A stretch of 28,242 bases of DNA from Bdellovibrionaceae bacterium UBA2339. GTDB taxonomy: Bacteria > Bdellovibrionota > Bdellovibrionia > Bdellovibrionales > JAMPXM01. A program made the translations under genes and the position numbers. The notes beneath the pieces are model-generated. The model ran no database searches and was not told the origin of the DNA. It was given only the letters and a program-made list of their open reading frames with translations. This document shows, in pieces, positions 6,596 through 14,477 of this stretch; the stretch's first letter is position 1, and every line of letters begins with the position of its first letter. Where the stretch lies: positions 1 to 28,242 of the forward strand of contig DDUL01000038.1 of the NCBI GenBank assembly GCA_002344785.1, written 5' to 3'.

Positions 6596-8315
6596 CTTGA
6601 AGACACATCAATCAATTTCAATTCTCCTCATGCGCCGGAAAGAACAACTCATAAGGGTCATCGAATCTGCTCGCCATCACACCCACCAATTCTATTGGCA
6701 ATGGGTGTTGTGTCTCATCCTTTTCAGGATTGTTTTGACGGCCGACTTTGTCCCGGGCGCATGGTTCGCACCTCACGATGCTTCACTCTACGTCGAGCGA
6801 GCGGCCCATCTGGTCGCAGGAAATGAACTGGGTCCCTACAATTCACGCGTCTTAGTCAAGATTCCTGGATTTTCATTTCTGCTCGCAGCTTTCTCGCGCT
6901 GGGGTATTCCTTACGATGTTTGGATCTTGCTACTTCAGATCGCCGCAGGTCTTGCTGTCGCTCGAGGGAGCCTCAAATTCACCGGACAGCCTCTCATTTC
7001 AGTCGTCTGCATAAGTCTATCACTCCTTCACCCTGCAGTTTGGGTGCATGCCTTTGAAACTATAAGGGAAACCGCACAAGTAGGGCTTTATCTCGCACTG
7101 TTTGGAGTCACACTTTCATTATCCCTCACCCGATCAGTGATCACGCAATTCGCTCACAATTTGGCGGCCGCATTTTTGCTCGTCATCGTCGGTAATATTC
7201 GTGAAGACGATTTCACCCTCGCTCCGATGCTTGGCATGATAGTAGGAGTTGCCAACATATTGAGCCTGCGCTCTCGACAATCTTCGTGGTCAAGCTCAAT
7301 AGCAGGTGGAATTTTGAGTTTACTGTTATCGGTGGGCGCTCTGATCGGAACTCAATACCACCTCACTCAATGGGTTGGCGAACGATACACCTATGCGCGC
7401 GCCCACGATCTATCTTATGGAGCTTATCCAAAACTCATTGCGAGTCTCCGCGCGATCGATAGCGATGAGCAGTCAAGGTATGTCATGATTCCCCACTCAA
7501 CCCTCCTACGCGTGAGCGAGCACGTTCCCGATTTCAAATTAGTCACTCAAAGAATCAACAGACCAAAACCACTCGATCCTCCTTGTTGGCGGTTTGATGA
7601 ATGTGAGAATTGGACAAATGGATACTTGGTCTTTTGGATTCGAGATGCGGCTGATGAAAGTGGTTTGCTGACTGATCCTATCGACTCAAGAAGTTCAGTA
7701 AGAGCAGAATCAAAGTTCGGTCAGTGGGCCGAACAAATTAGTCGACTTTGTGGAACGGCCTGGACTTGCTCAGAACGAGGCCATGGAATCTTTTGGCCAC
7801 TCACCAGTCTGTCGCCGACCTCATTTGCCTATGAATCGGCGCTAGGGTTCATTTCGTGGATTCACCCCGTGCGCGGCCTCAAGAAAATGCCATTGGATTT
7901 ACTCACAGATATCGAACATGTGCGGAACTATTATCGCGTTCTAGGGTTCGAGCATAAGAGCTTACTTTCGAGAGTTGGCGGGCAGGTCAAACAGAATTTC
8001 GCGTTACAGATGTTTCGTGAAGTCCTTAATTATACTGTGACGTTCGCGACCAGCCTTTTACTCCTGTACTTTCCTTTCAAGTTTAGATCGCGACGTTACC
8101 TCAAGGACGACGCTCACATGAGCGGGAAGAAGATTCTATTGTTCAGTTGGATCGCATTCTTCGGGGTCAAGTGGCTGGCGCTGAGTTACTCGGCCTACAC
8201 GATGGGTCCAGTCGATGATCGGCTCTACTTCGCCGCTCACATTGTTTGTGTGTTGGCCGTGATTCTCATATTTGAACTCGAGCGACGGTCAAAGCCTGAA
8301 CTGACCAAAGAGTGA
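6582..8315 (+). CDS. Large membrane protein with PHDASLY motif and four-Cys extracytoplasmic segment; paralogue of 11655-13400
   Basis: This 577-aa protein has an N-terminal helix, then APHDASLY (63-70), about eight more hydrophobic segments, a soluble region of roughly residues 260-470, and two or three C-terminal helices. The HD acidic motif in the first loop, followed by VKIPGFSFLLA, recalls GT-C transferases, so a transferase acting outside the membrane is plausible. In the soluble region Cys335, Cys341, Cys390 and Cys396 flank a WTNG..VFW motif. All of these are shared with the protein encoded at 11655-13400, so the two are clear paralogues. The start overlaps the previous gene by 14 bases, and ATG 6630 is an alternative. 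The end overlaps the convergent methyltransferase gene by 27 bases. No named family recognised. Confidence 0.7.
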   Translation: MSESSLKTHQSISILLMRRKEQLIRVIESARHHTHQFYWQWVLCLILFRIVLTADFVPGAWFAPHDASLYVERAAHLVAGNELGPYNSRVLVKIPGFSFLLAAFSRWGIPYDVWILLLQIAAGLAVARGSLKFTGQPLISVVCISLSLLHPAVWVHAFETIRETAQVGLYLALFGVTLSLSLTRSVITQFAHNLAAAFLLVIVGNIREDDFTLAPMLGMIVGVANILSLRSRQSSWSSSIAGGILSLLLSVGALIGTQYHLTQWVGERYTYARAHDLSYGAYPKLIASLRAIDSDEQSRYVMIPHSTLLRVSEHVPDFKLVTQRINRPKPLDPPCWRFDECENWTNGYLVFWIRDAADESGLLTDPIDSRSSVRAESKFGQWAEQISRLCGTAWTCSERGHGIFWPLTSLSPTSFAYESALGFISWIHPVRGLKKMPLDLLTDIEHVRNYYRVLGFEHKSLLSRVGGQVKQNFALQMFREVLNYTVTFATSLLLLYFPFKFRSRRYLKDDAHMSGKKILLFSWIAFFGVKWLALSYSAYTMGPVDDRLYFAAHIVCVLAVILIFELERRSKPELTKE

Positions 8316-9650
8316 ATGAGATAGTTCAAACCGCAGATCCCCAATGGAAAACTGTCCCGTCGGAGTCGGAGTCGGAAGAAGGCGAATTCGCCAAACGCCT
8401 GAAACTAATTTGAATGAATGTCGATTCATTTCGGGGCTCAATACAAATTCAGATTTTAGTTCGCTGGATCCATTCGCGGATGAGGAGATCTCTACCCTCA
8501 ACGCAACAACATCTCGCGAGGACTTCATTTGCATGCTGCCGAGACCCGTCTCGCTCAACACCGTTAGCTCGAACTCCGGGCGTGGGCCGGTCTGCTGCCA
8601 AGATTGAAGCGCATCGTCCCATCGCACATCGCGCACGACGACGAGGTCGGCGTCACGCACGTCAATCGCATGACCGCGTCTAACGACGCCCAAACTCAAC
8701 TGCCGCTCGAGCCGGCGGGCGCGCTCGGCACTCTGCTCAAGTGCATGAAGTCTCCTCACCGCTTGTCGCAAAATCTCACTTTGCACATGGACGGCGGACT
8801 CAGATCGATCGTTAGGGACGTTGTTTGGGGTCATTCGAGCGGGGACATTCAAATCCGAAAGCTCCTTCTTCGATACGGCGATGAAAGCCTTTCGATAGGA
8901 CCTCTGCGGCAAATCGAAAGTCGATGCGATCAAATCGTTCAAAATTCCAAATTCTTCGGGCGCACCGCCTTCGTGGTGAAGTGATTCCGTCGCGATCAGG
9001 GCCGCAGGCCAGATCTCCAAAGGAGAATTATCCGTCTCAAAAACGTTGAGGCCCGCCTCTCGAAGTTGGCTCACGACGAGACCCTCATCCACCCCGCCAT
9101 GCGACAAATGCTCGATCAAAAATGGATGATCACAGCCCCACTTGGACCGATAGACTTCATTGGCAGCGAATTCGGCCGCACGCACTTCTTGGGCGGTACG
9201 CGGGAAGGTGACGACAACTCCCAAACTCGCAACACGTGTCAGCTCGCGAACTAAGTTCCGCACATGTTCAGGTTGAACATGTTCCAGAACGTCGATGGCG
9301 ATGGCGACATCGAACTCGCCCGTCGAAAAAGGTAGCGGGGCACCCGGAGTCAATAGGAAGAACTTGTCTTTAGAAACCCCTAAGGCTTGGTCCGCAGGAA
9401 ACACATCCGCGTAGAAGAACTCAAATCGTTCGCTGGGCAATATCGACTCAAGTGCGCTTGTGACATTCGAGCCAATGTCGACGACACGCAATTTTCCAAG
9501 GGGTCTGGCTCGGCTTTGAATCTCCATGAGGGTTTGCGCAACCAAAGAAAATCGTTGTCGCTGATCCCAATCCTTGAGGCCGTCGATTCGACTCTGAATT
9601 TCCGAAGACTGCCGACCCTGCTGTTCGGAGGACAACGACGTCTCTGTCAC
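8289..9650 (-). CDS. SAM-dependent methyltransferase with coiled-coil and beta-rich C-terminal extension
   Basis: Of the 453 residues, about 30-240 form a class I methyltransferase domain: SAM-binding VVDIGSN (56-62), an acidic residue in FFYADVFP, and FDVAIAIDVLEHV (113-125), the typical post-motif of Methyltransf_11-like enzymes. A charged, probably helical stretch (about 285-325, RRLHALEQSAERARRLERQ) links it to a beta-rich C-terminal part of unknown family that includes a PTPTPT run encoded by three GTCGGA hexamers. The gene starts one base after the stop of the two-domain glycosyltransferase and is last in its five-gene unit. A likely job is O-methylation of a sugar residue or chain end. 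The target cannot be seen from sequence. Confidence 0.75.
   Translation of the reverse strand: MTETSLSSEQQGRQSSEIQSRIDGLKDWDQRQRFSLVAQTLMEIQSRARPLGKLRVVDIGSNVTSALESILPSERFEFFYADVFPADQALGVSKDKFFLLTPGAPLPFSTGEFDVAIAIDVLEHVQPEHVRNLVRELTRVASLGVVVTFPRTAQEVRAAEFAANEVYRSKWGCDHPFLIEHLSHGGVDEGLVVSQLREAGLNVFETDNSPLEIWPAALIATESLHHEGGAPEEFGILNDLIASTFDLPQRSYRKAFIAVSKKELSDLNVPARMTPNNVPNDRSESAVHVQSEILRQAVRRLHALEQSAERARRLERQLSLGVVRRGHAIDVRDADLVVVRDVRWDDALQSWQQTGPRPEFELTVLSETGLGSMQMKSSRDVVALRVEISSSANGSSELKSEFVLSPEMNRHSFKLVSGVWRIRLLPTPTPTGQFSIGDLRFELSHSLFGQFRL
8359..8376. repeat. Three GTCGGA hexanucleotide repeats in the methyltransferase gene
   Basis: Three perfect tandem GTCGGA copies on the plus strand encode the PTPTPT run of the methyltransferase C-terminus on the minus strand. 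Gain or loss of a unit would stay in frame. Confidence 0.7.
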
Positions 9651-9651
9651 G

Positions 9652-11457
9652 TTAAGCCTCTGGAAATTCTGTTTGAGCCTGAATCACGAAATTCCAATCC
9701 ACAGCGGGAAAGGCGCGATGATCGCCGGGCATATGCCAACCGTCGCGATTCGAAGTCGGGTTCGAAAACGGATCTTTGACAAGCATCTGGTGCCAGCGAT
9801 TCAAAATGACGAGTCGTTCATAGGATTCGACGCTCGCACCACGAGTGAGAGACTCGTGATGAATTAAGACAGACTCGGGCTGATAGTAAATCTCGAAGCC
9901 ACGGCTTCGTAGGCGCAAACACCAATCGACATCACCGAATCCGTTGGGAACGTGAATCTCATCGAACGGTCCAACGACTTCAAACACCTGACGCTTCAAC
10001 AACAGACATGCCGCCGTAACTCCGAAGCACTCTCGCGGGGCGAGCGCTATGGATTCCGCAAAGTCTGAGTCGGCTTTCCAACGATGGGCTGTATGTCGAG
10101 CAATGTCTTCCCCTGCCGACTCAACTCCCGCATGTTGAATCAATCCATCAGGATAAAGCAGCTTACTGCCAACGGCACCCGCGCTTGGTAGCGAGGCCAG
10201 TACGACAAGCTCATGTAACCAATTCGGATGAACGATCTCCGTGTCATTGTTGAGCAGAAGAACGAGCTCACCTTGCGTGCGGCGAACTCCTCGGTTGACC
10301 TGAGCATTGAAGTTAAATGGCGCAGCGACGATTTCAGCCTGGAATCGCCCTGGATACTTGGCCTCATATTGCCGATACAGTTCCAACACCCGAGGATCGG
10401 TTGAGCCGTTGTCGGAAATATAAACATCAAATCCCGCGGCAAATGCGGTCACTTCAAACAAAGTCCGCAAGCACCGTTCAATCACCTCAAACGACTCTTT
10501 CGACGGAATGACAATGGAAACATGAGATGTCGAGGCTTTCGCGGCTGGGGCAAAACCGAACTTGCGGGGTTCCGCCGTCCAACCGAAGGTTTTAAAATGC
10601 TCAGATACAGTCGAATGGACGGCCTCACTCACGGACTTCCGAAAAAGTGATGCATCATCAGCATGACATGCCGAAAGCACCGCAGGAATGGAGGCTTGTG
10701 GTCCCCGGGCCAGAGCCAGCCATAGTCCCAACTTGTTTGGCCAGAACTCGGTCAAACTGGTCGCCGTACTTTCTCTTGATCGCCACGCACGCCATGCTTC
10801 TTCAAAGCGAAAAAACTGAAGTCCGGAAATGAGCCAAGGTCGGCATGAAACCTCAAGCGGCGAGAGCTGCCCGCGCAGTAGGTGATTCGTAACCGCGCTC
10901 CCGCGTCGAGTGGAGATCAGCAGTGCATCCGTCCCGACACAATTCTTGCCAGGCCACCCAGATTCGAGATGCCATTGGCGATAAAATTCCGCGAAAGCAT
11001 GGGGAAACAGAACTTCGTCATCGGCAATGATCGCGAGCCATTCAGCTCCAGATTCAGCACGACAATCGGCGAGGGTGCAGTTGAACTTCACGGCCGAGCG
11101 CTGACGAAGTTTCCCCAGAGTCTCGCTTGCACCCTCGAAATTCGGCTCTCCACCAGCAAAGTAAATCCGAGCCGGCAAAACTATTTGCCGCGCCAAGGAG
11201 TCCAAGGCTCGCTTTCGCAACGCCTCAGCAGATCCGCCCTGGAACACGTACAAGGTTACAGCCTTGGGGCTTTCCTTGCGAAGTGGGAGGCAAACCTGCT
11301 CGAGGCCCTTCCAGTACTTTCGCATCAATTGCGCACGCTGACGAAATCCGCTTTTTCTTCCGGGCGACTCCAGATAACGAAACGCACGATAAATTTCGCG
11401 GGCTCGAGGCCGATACTCAGGAGGAATTTGGTGTTTGATCCACGTCGTGACTGACAT
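9652..11457 (-). CDS. Family 2 glycosyltransferase with two tandem GT-A-like domains
   Basis: This 601-aa protein has a clear GT2 domain at about 313-540: VSIVIPSKE, ISDNGSTDP (348-355), LLLNNDTEI (400-408, the metal/nucleotide-sugar DXD equivalent) and GFGDVDWCLRLRSRGF, as in rhamnosyltransferase/RfbC-type O-antigen enzymes. The N-terminal half (about 65-180) resembles a second, divergent GT-A fold, with AEWLAIIADDEVLFPHAFAE in the place where such proteins usually have a DHDD-type motif. It is probably cytoplasmic and uses nucleotide sugars to extend the chain. It directly follows the 66-aa membrane protein with no gap and precedes the methyltransferase by one base. Sugar specificity is unknown. 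Confidence 0.88.
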   Translation of the reverse strand: MSVTTWIKHQIPPEYRPRAREIYRAFRYLESPGRKSGFRQRAQLMRKYWKGLEQVCLPLRKESPKAVTLYVFQGGSAEALRKRALDSLARQIVLPARIYFAGGEPNFEGASETLGKLRQRSAVKFNCTLADCRAESGAEWLAIIADDEVLFPHAFAEFYRQWHLESGWPGKNCVGTDALLISTRRGSAVTNHLLRGQLSPLEVSCRPWLISGLQFFRFEEAWRAWRSRESTATSLTEFWPNKLGLWLALARGPQASIPAVLSACHADDASLFRKSVSEAVHSTVSEHFKTFGWTAEPRKFGFAPAAKASTSHVSIVIPSKESFEVIERCLRTLFEVTAFAAGFDVYISDNGSTDPRVLELYRQYEAKYPGRFQAEIVAAPFNFNAQVNRGVRRTQGELVLLLNNDTEIVHPNWLHELVVLASLPSAGAVGSKLLYPDGLIQHAGVESAGEDIARHTAHRWKADSDFAESIALAPRECFGVTAACLLLKRQVFEVVGPFDEIHVPNGFGDVDWCLRLRSRGFEIYYQPESVLIHHESLTRGASVESYERLVILNRWHQMLVKDPFSNPTSNRDGWHMPGDHRAFPAVDWNFVIQAQTEFPEA

Positions 11458-11658
11458 TCAAATCACCCTACGTGCTTCTCGACGTCGCCGCGAAACGCGA
11501 CGAAGAAAATCGAATGTCACGGCGACCAATAAAATGGCCAACAACCACCACACCGCCAAAAATGTGGCTTCCCCCCGCAACAGTTGGTCAGGGGGGCATT
11601 GATGAATCAGCGCAGATCCGTTGGTTGAGTTCAGTTGATCCAATTGTGATGAGGTCAT
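11458..11658 (-). CDS. Small single-span membrane protein (66 aa)
   Basis: The ATG at 11658 overlaps the stop of the large membrane protein (ATGA at 11655-11658). The stop ends one base before the next gene's start, so the frame fills the gap exactly, as expected of a real coupled gene. The product has a polar N-terminal 32 residues with one Cys, one hydrophobic span of about 20 residues (FLAVWWLLAILLVAVTF) and an Arg-rich tail (RRVSRRRREARR) that predicts a cytoplasmic C-terminus. I recognise no family. It may be an accessory subunit of the neighbouring membrane or glycosyltransferase proteins, for example helping to recruit the GT2 enzyme to the membrane; that is inference from position only. 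Confidence 0.6.
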   Translation of the reverse strand: MTSSQLDQLNSTNGSALIHQCPPDQLLRGEATFLAVWWLLAILLVAVTFDFLRRVSRRRREARRVI

Positions 11659-13400
11659 TTAGCACCTCGCCAATATTGCTTCCATTCTACAAATCGATCT
11701 CGCCACAAATTCCAAGATAAGCCCCAAAGGGCTGCGATCAAGAGCAAGTGTGGCCCGAAGTAGAGCCGGTGGTCCAACGCCCCCATCGTCACACTGACAT
11801 GCGCCAACGCCCAATTCCGAGCGAAATAAAATCCAAACCAGAAAACCGCGAAAAGCTTGAGGTGACGACTGTCGAACCGACTCGGAAAAATCAGCACCAA
11901 GACTAAGCTCATCAAGCAAAGCACCAGGATCCATGACGTCAGCCGAGTCAAACTCTGATGAATCCAACCTCGCAATGAAGTGAGTAAGGGATGCAAAGTG
12001 GACTGCAAAGATGGGCTGATCAGCTCCAAAAAAGACTTTTCCGATGAGACGACTCTTCGGAACTGCCGAACTGTCGTCGCATCCGTCGTCACATCTTTGA
12101 AGTGCGACGGCAAAACCGCATTCGGCCAAAGCGTCATTTCCCAGGTTCCCAGCCACTCTACGAACAACGGACGCATCCATCGCAACGAAGGCGGCCGGAT
12201 CAATCCACTGCCCTGCTCGCGACAATTCAACACCCCATCGATACACAAAGCTTCGATCTTCTCGCGCAAGAATCGAAAGTAGCCTTGCGACATCAGTAAG
12301 TTTGGTGTCTTTCCCGCATAGAAGGCCGAGTCTTTGAGCCAAAACACAATCCAGCCATTCGTCCATTCCGAGCAAACTTGAAATCTCTTGCAGGAATAAC
12401 TGTCCAAAGATGGCTTGGGCATCAAATCGTAGACCGGCTTGAACTCAGGAATATGATTCGACAAAACTTGCAAATTCTCTTCCGGCCACATCACATGGCG
12501 ATTCTGCGTTGATCCATCCAACGAGCGGATCGCTGCCACAAGCTTTGGATATTCTCCTTCGCTAAAGTCGTGCAATACGCCTTTTCCATACTTCAATTCG
12601 GCGAATCCGCGAGCGAGCCCATCCATACAAACCGTCGCGATGAATGGTAACGCGATCAATGCCCATTGAGGACGCGAAAAGACCTTGCGGAGGCGTCCAT
12701 TCTCAATTGCGCCTCGAATATACAAGAGTGCGCCGAGTCCGCCGATCACGACCAGGCCCATCACACGATCTTCTTCACGAAACAAACGCGACAGTGCGAC
12801 CGTGGCGGACAACACAATCCAAGGGCTCATTGAAGCGGCTTCAAACTCTGTACCTCTCACGTGTTGGAAGCGGGAAAGAATCCGCGCCGAGGCGCCGCCG
12901 ATGAGTAGGTAGAGCGCGAGACTGACTTTTTCGCGCATCACTTCAAAGCCCAAATCAAAACTGATGGGGTGGAAGTAAATCAAAACTCCCAAAATGAAAG
13001 TCGCGATCTTCGATACTTGGAACTCCAGTAGGCCGCGGCAAAAGTAAAGTACGGCGACACCGAGTAACGAAAGCGTCCATAGGTCATAACGTATGGAAAG
13101 ACCGCCCATGAACGCGAGAAGATAGCTGAATCCCGGAAGCTTAATGAACAGTCTTTCGTCGAATGGACCGAAACTCGTCCCCTCGAGTAAGTGATAGGCG
13201 CGTGAGACGTAGAGCGAAGCATCGTGAGGCGTATAGGTTGCGACAGGAAAAAGGTCCGAAGTGAGAAAGAGCCTCAGTCCGAAGACTGACATCACGATCC
13301 AAAACCATGAGCTTCGCGTGTCGATCCACGCCAACCGAGAACCAACGAAACGTTTGATCTTTGCCAATGGGCTCGCGCTCAATATCTCGCGCACTCGCAT
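11655..13400 (-). CDS. Large membrane protein with PHDASLY motif; paralogue of 6582-8315
   Basis: The 581-aa product shares the whole architecture of the protein at 6582-8315: first helix, YTPHDASLYVSRAYHL (from 56), FIKLPGFSYLLAF, REED after the sixth helix region, YPKLVAAIRSLD in the soluble part, Cys337/Cys343 around a CSEWTNGWIVFW stretch, Cys386/Cys393, and a final VTMGALDHRLYFGPHLLL. Conserved acidic loop residues and the helix pattern fit a GT-C-like extracytoplasmic transferase, but no named family is recognised. It follows the GT2 gene by ten bases and overlaps the 66-aa gene by four. The paralogue lies on the opposite strand, so the pair is inverted around the methyltransferase and the GT2 gene. 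Confidence 0.72.
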   Translation of the reverse strand: MRVREILSASPLAKIKRFVGSRLAWIDTRSSWFWIVMSVFGLRLFLTSDLFPVATYTPHDASLYVSRAYHLLEGTSFGPFDERLFIKLPGFSYLLAFMGGLSIRYDLWTLSLLGVAVLYFCRGLLEFQVSKIATFILGVLIYFHPISFDLGFEVMREKVSLALYLLIGGASARILSRFQHVRGTEFEAASMSPWIVLSATVALSRLFREEDRVMGLVVIGGLGALLYIRGAIENGRLRKVFSRPQWALIALPFIATVCMDGLARGFAELKYGKGVLHDFSEGEYPKLVAAIRSLDGSTQNRHVMWPEENLQVLSNHIPEFKPVYDLMPKPSLDSYSCKRFQVCSEWTNGWIVFWLKDSAFYAGKTPNLLMSQGYFRFLREKIEALCIDGVLNCREQGSGLIRPPSLRWMRPLFVEWLGTWEMTLWPNAVLPSHFKDVTTDATTVRQFRRVVSSEKSFLELISPSLQSTLHPLLTSLRGWIHQSLTRLTSWILVLCLMSLVLVLIFPSRFDSRHLKLFAVFWFGFYFARNWALAHVSVTMGALDHRLYFGPHLLLIAALWGLSWNLWRDRFVEWKQYWRGAK

Positions 13401-13410
13401 CGCCGACGAC

Positions 13411-14190
13411 TCAGTTCTTCGAATCGACGGACGAAGAAATTGAAACCGCGGACGCCGAATGCGTTCGAGACTTCGGCTTCCAGTTGAAGAGTTCCCACCA
13501 GAATTGGAAGTAGTAGGCCGCTCCCCAACGCAAGATCTGAAGTTTCCTCACGCCGCCGATTCGCTCCGGCTCGTCCGCCGGGATCTCGCCGATTTTCATT
13601 TTTGCTTTCGCCGCGCGAACCGCCATCAAAGGCTCCCAGCTGATCACGGTTCCGAACATCTTCTCGGGCAAAGTGTAGGACTCGTCGAGGTGAAGATCGA
13701 GATCGTACACGATACTCTTTTTGTAGGCGCGCAGAATGACCATCGCATCGGTGTAGTGACCGCCATGAAGCAAATTGACTGTGCGAGTGAACAGCCAGTT
13801 TCCAAATCCCGTGATTAAATCATCATCGTCGCTCTTCGCTGGACCCAAATAGCGCGAGCCAATCACGAGATCATAGCCTTCCAACACTTTATCTTTCAGT
13901 TCCTTCACAGACTGGGGCGGAGAATTGCCATCCGGTGAGAATGAAATAATGTAGTCACCGCGAACATGTTCCATCACTTCCATGTAAGCGAATCGAATGC
14001 CGCGCTTCTTCTGCACATAAACTTCATAGCCCTGTTCTTTCGACCACTCGATCGTGCCGTCGGTCGAACCGCCGTCGACGATGATGATCTGATCGACCCA
14101 GCTGCGGTCGATTTGCGGCATAATAACTTTCATGCCTTCGATTTCGTTGAGGGTCAGAACGAGCAGCGTAAAGGTCGGGCGTTGGGCCAT
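13411..14190 (-). CDS. Family 2 glycosyltransferase, dolichyl/polyprenyl-phosphate-sugar synthase-like
   Basis: This 259-aa GT-A protein contains VLTLNE (11-16), IIVDGGSTDGT (36-46), KKRGIRFAYMEVME and SPDGN (85-89, in place of the usual DAD/DXD), then VIGSRY. This is the layout of DPM1-like enzymes that load a sugar from a nucleotide donor onto polyprenyl phosphate. A hydrophobic stretch near the C-terminus (GAAYYFQFWWELFNW) may touch the membrane. TGGAGA four bases before the ATG is a good ribosome binding site. It heads a five-gene minus-strand unit. A lipid-linked sugar made here would be the natural donor for the GT-C-like membrane proteins of this locus; that partnership is inferred. 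Confidence 0.85.
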   Translation of the reverse strand: MAQRPTFTLLVLTLNEIEGMKVIMPQIDRSWVDQIIIVDGGSTDGTIEWSKEQGYEVYVQKKRGIRFAYMEVMEHVRGDYIISFSPDGNSPPQSVKELKDKVLEGYDLVIGSRYLGPAKSDDDDLITGFGNWLFTRTVNLLHGGHYTDAMVILRAYKKSIVYDLDLHLDESYTLPEKMFGTVISWEPLMAVRAAKAKMKIGEIPADEPERIGGVRKLQILRWGAAYYFQFWWELFNWKPKSRTHSASAVSISSSVDSKN

Positions 14191-14477
14191 GTCATCTCCA
14201 GGTTGAACAACTCATGGAAAATGCTTGAGGTTCGAGGAAAATTCAATTTTTAAGACAGATTCTGTGAAATCAACCTCGCTGCGACTTTGATCCGCCAGAC
14301 GCCTTCAATTCAAATTCAATTCGCAAACTCCGATCGCAACCTCCGAACCCCAGGGGGATCAGCTTCTTGCGCCGCGCATCAAAGCCGGGCGCAGATCACC
14401 GCCTCATAGACAAGATTGGCTGAACAGCCTAATTCTGAAGCTTTCCCATTGTGGTCAAGATGAGCAGGAGGGGCGCC
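14191..14477. promoter_or_regulatory. Divergent intergenic region, expected promoters for both flanking operons
   Basis: 287 bases lie between two divergent starts (GT2 at 14190 minus, HddA at 14478 plus), so both promoters should be here. The stretch is more AT-rich than its surroundings and holds a short repeat (TTCAATTCAAATTCAATTC). On the minus strand a TTGATT followed after 15-16 bases by a TAAAAAT-rich segment is a weak -35/-10 candidate for the GT2 operon. I see no convincing plus-strand promoter and no terminator. Confidence 0.4.
14466..14471 (+). promoter_or_regulatory. Shine-Dalgarno site deciding the HddA start
   Basis: AGGAGG six bases before the ATG at 14478. It favours that start, which also matches the family N-terminus, over the upstream GTG 14451 and ATG 14460. 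Confidence 0.8.
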
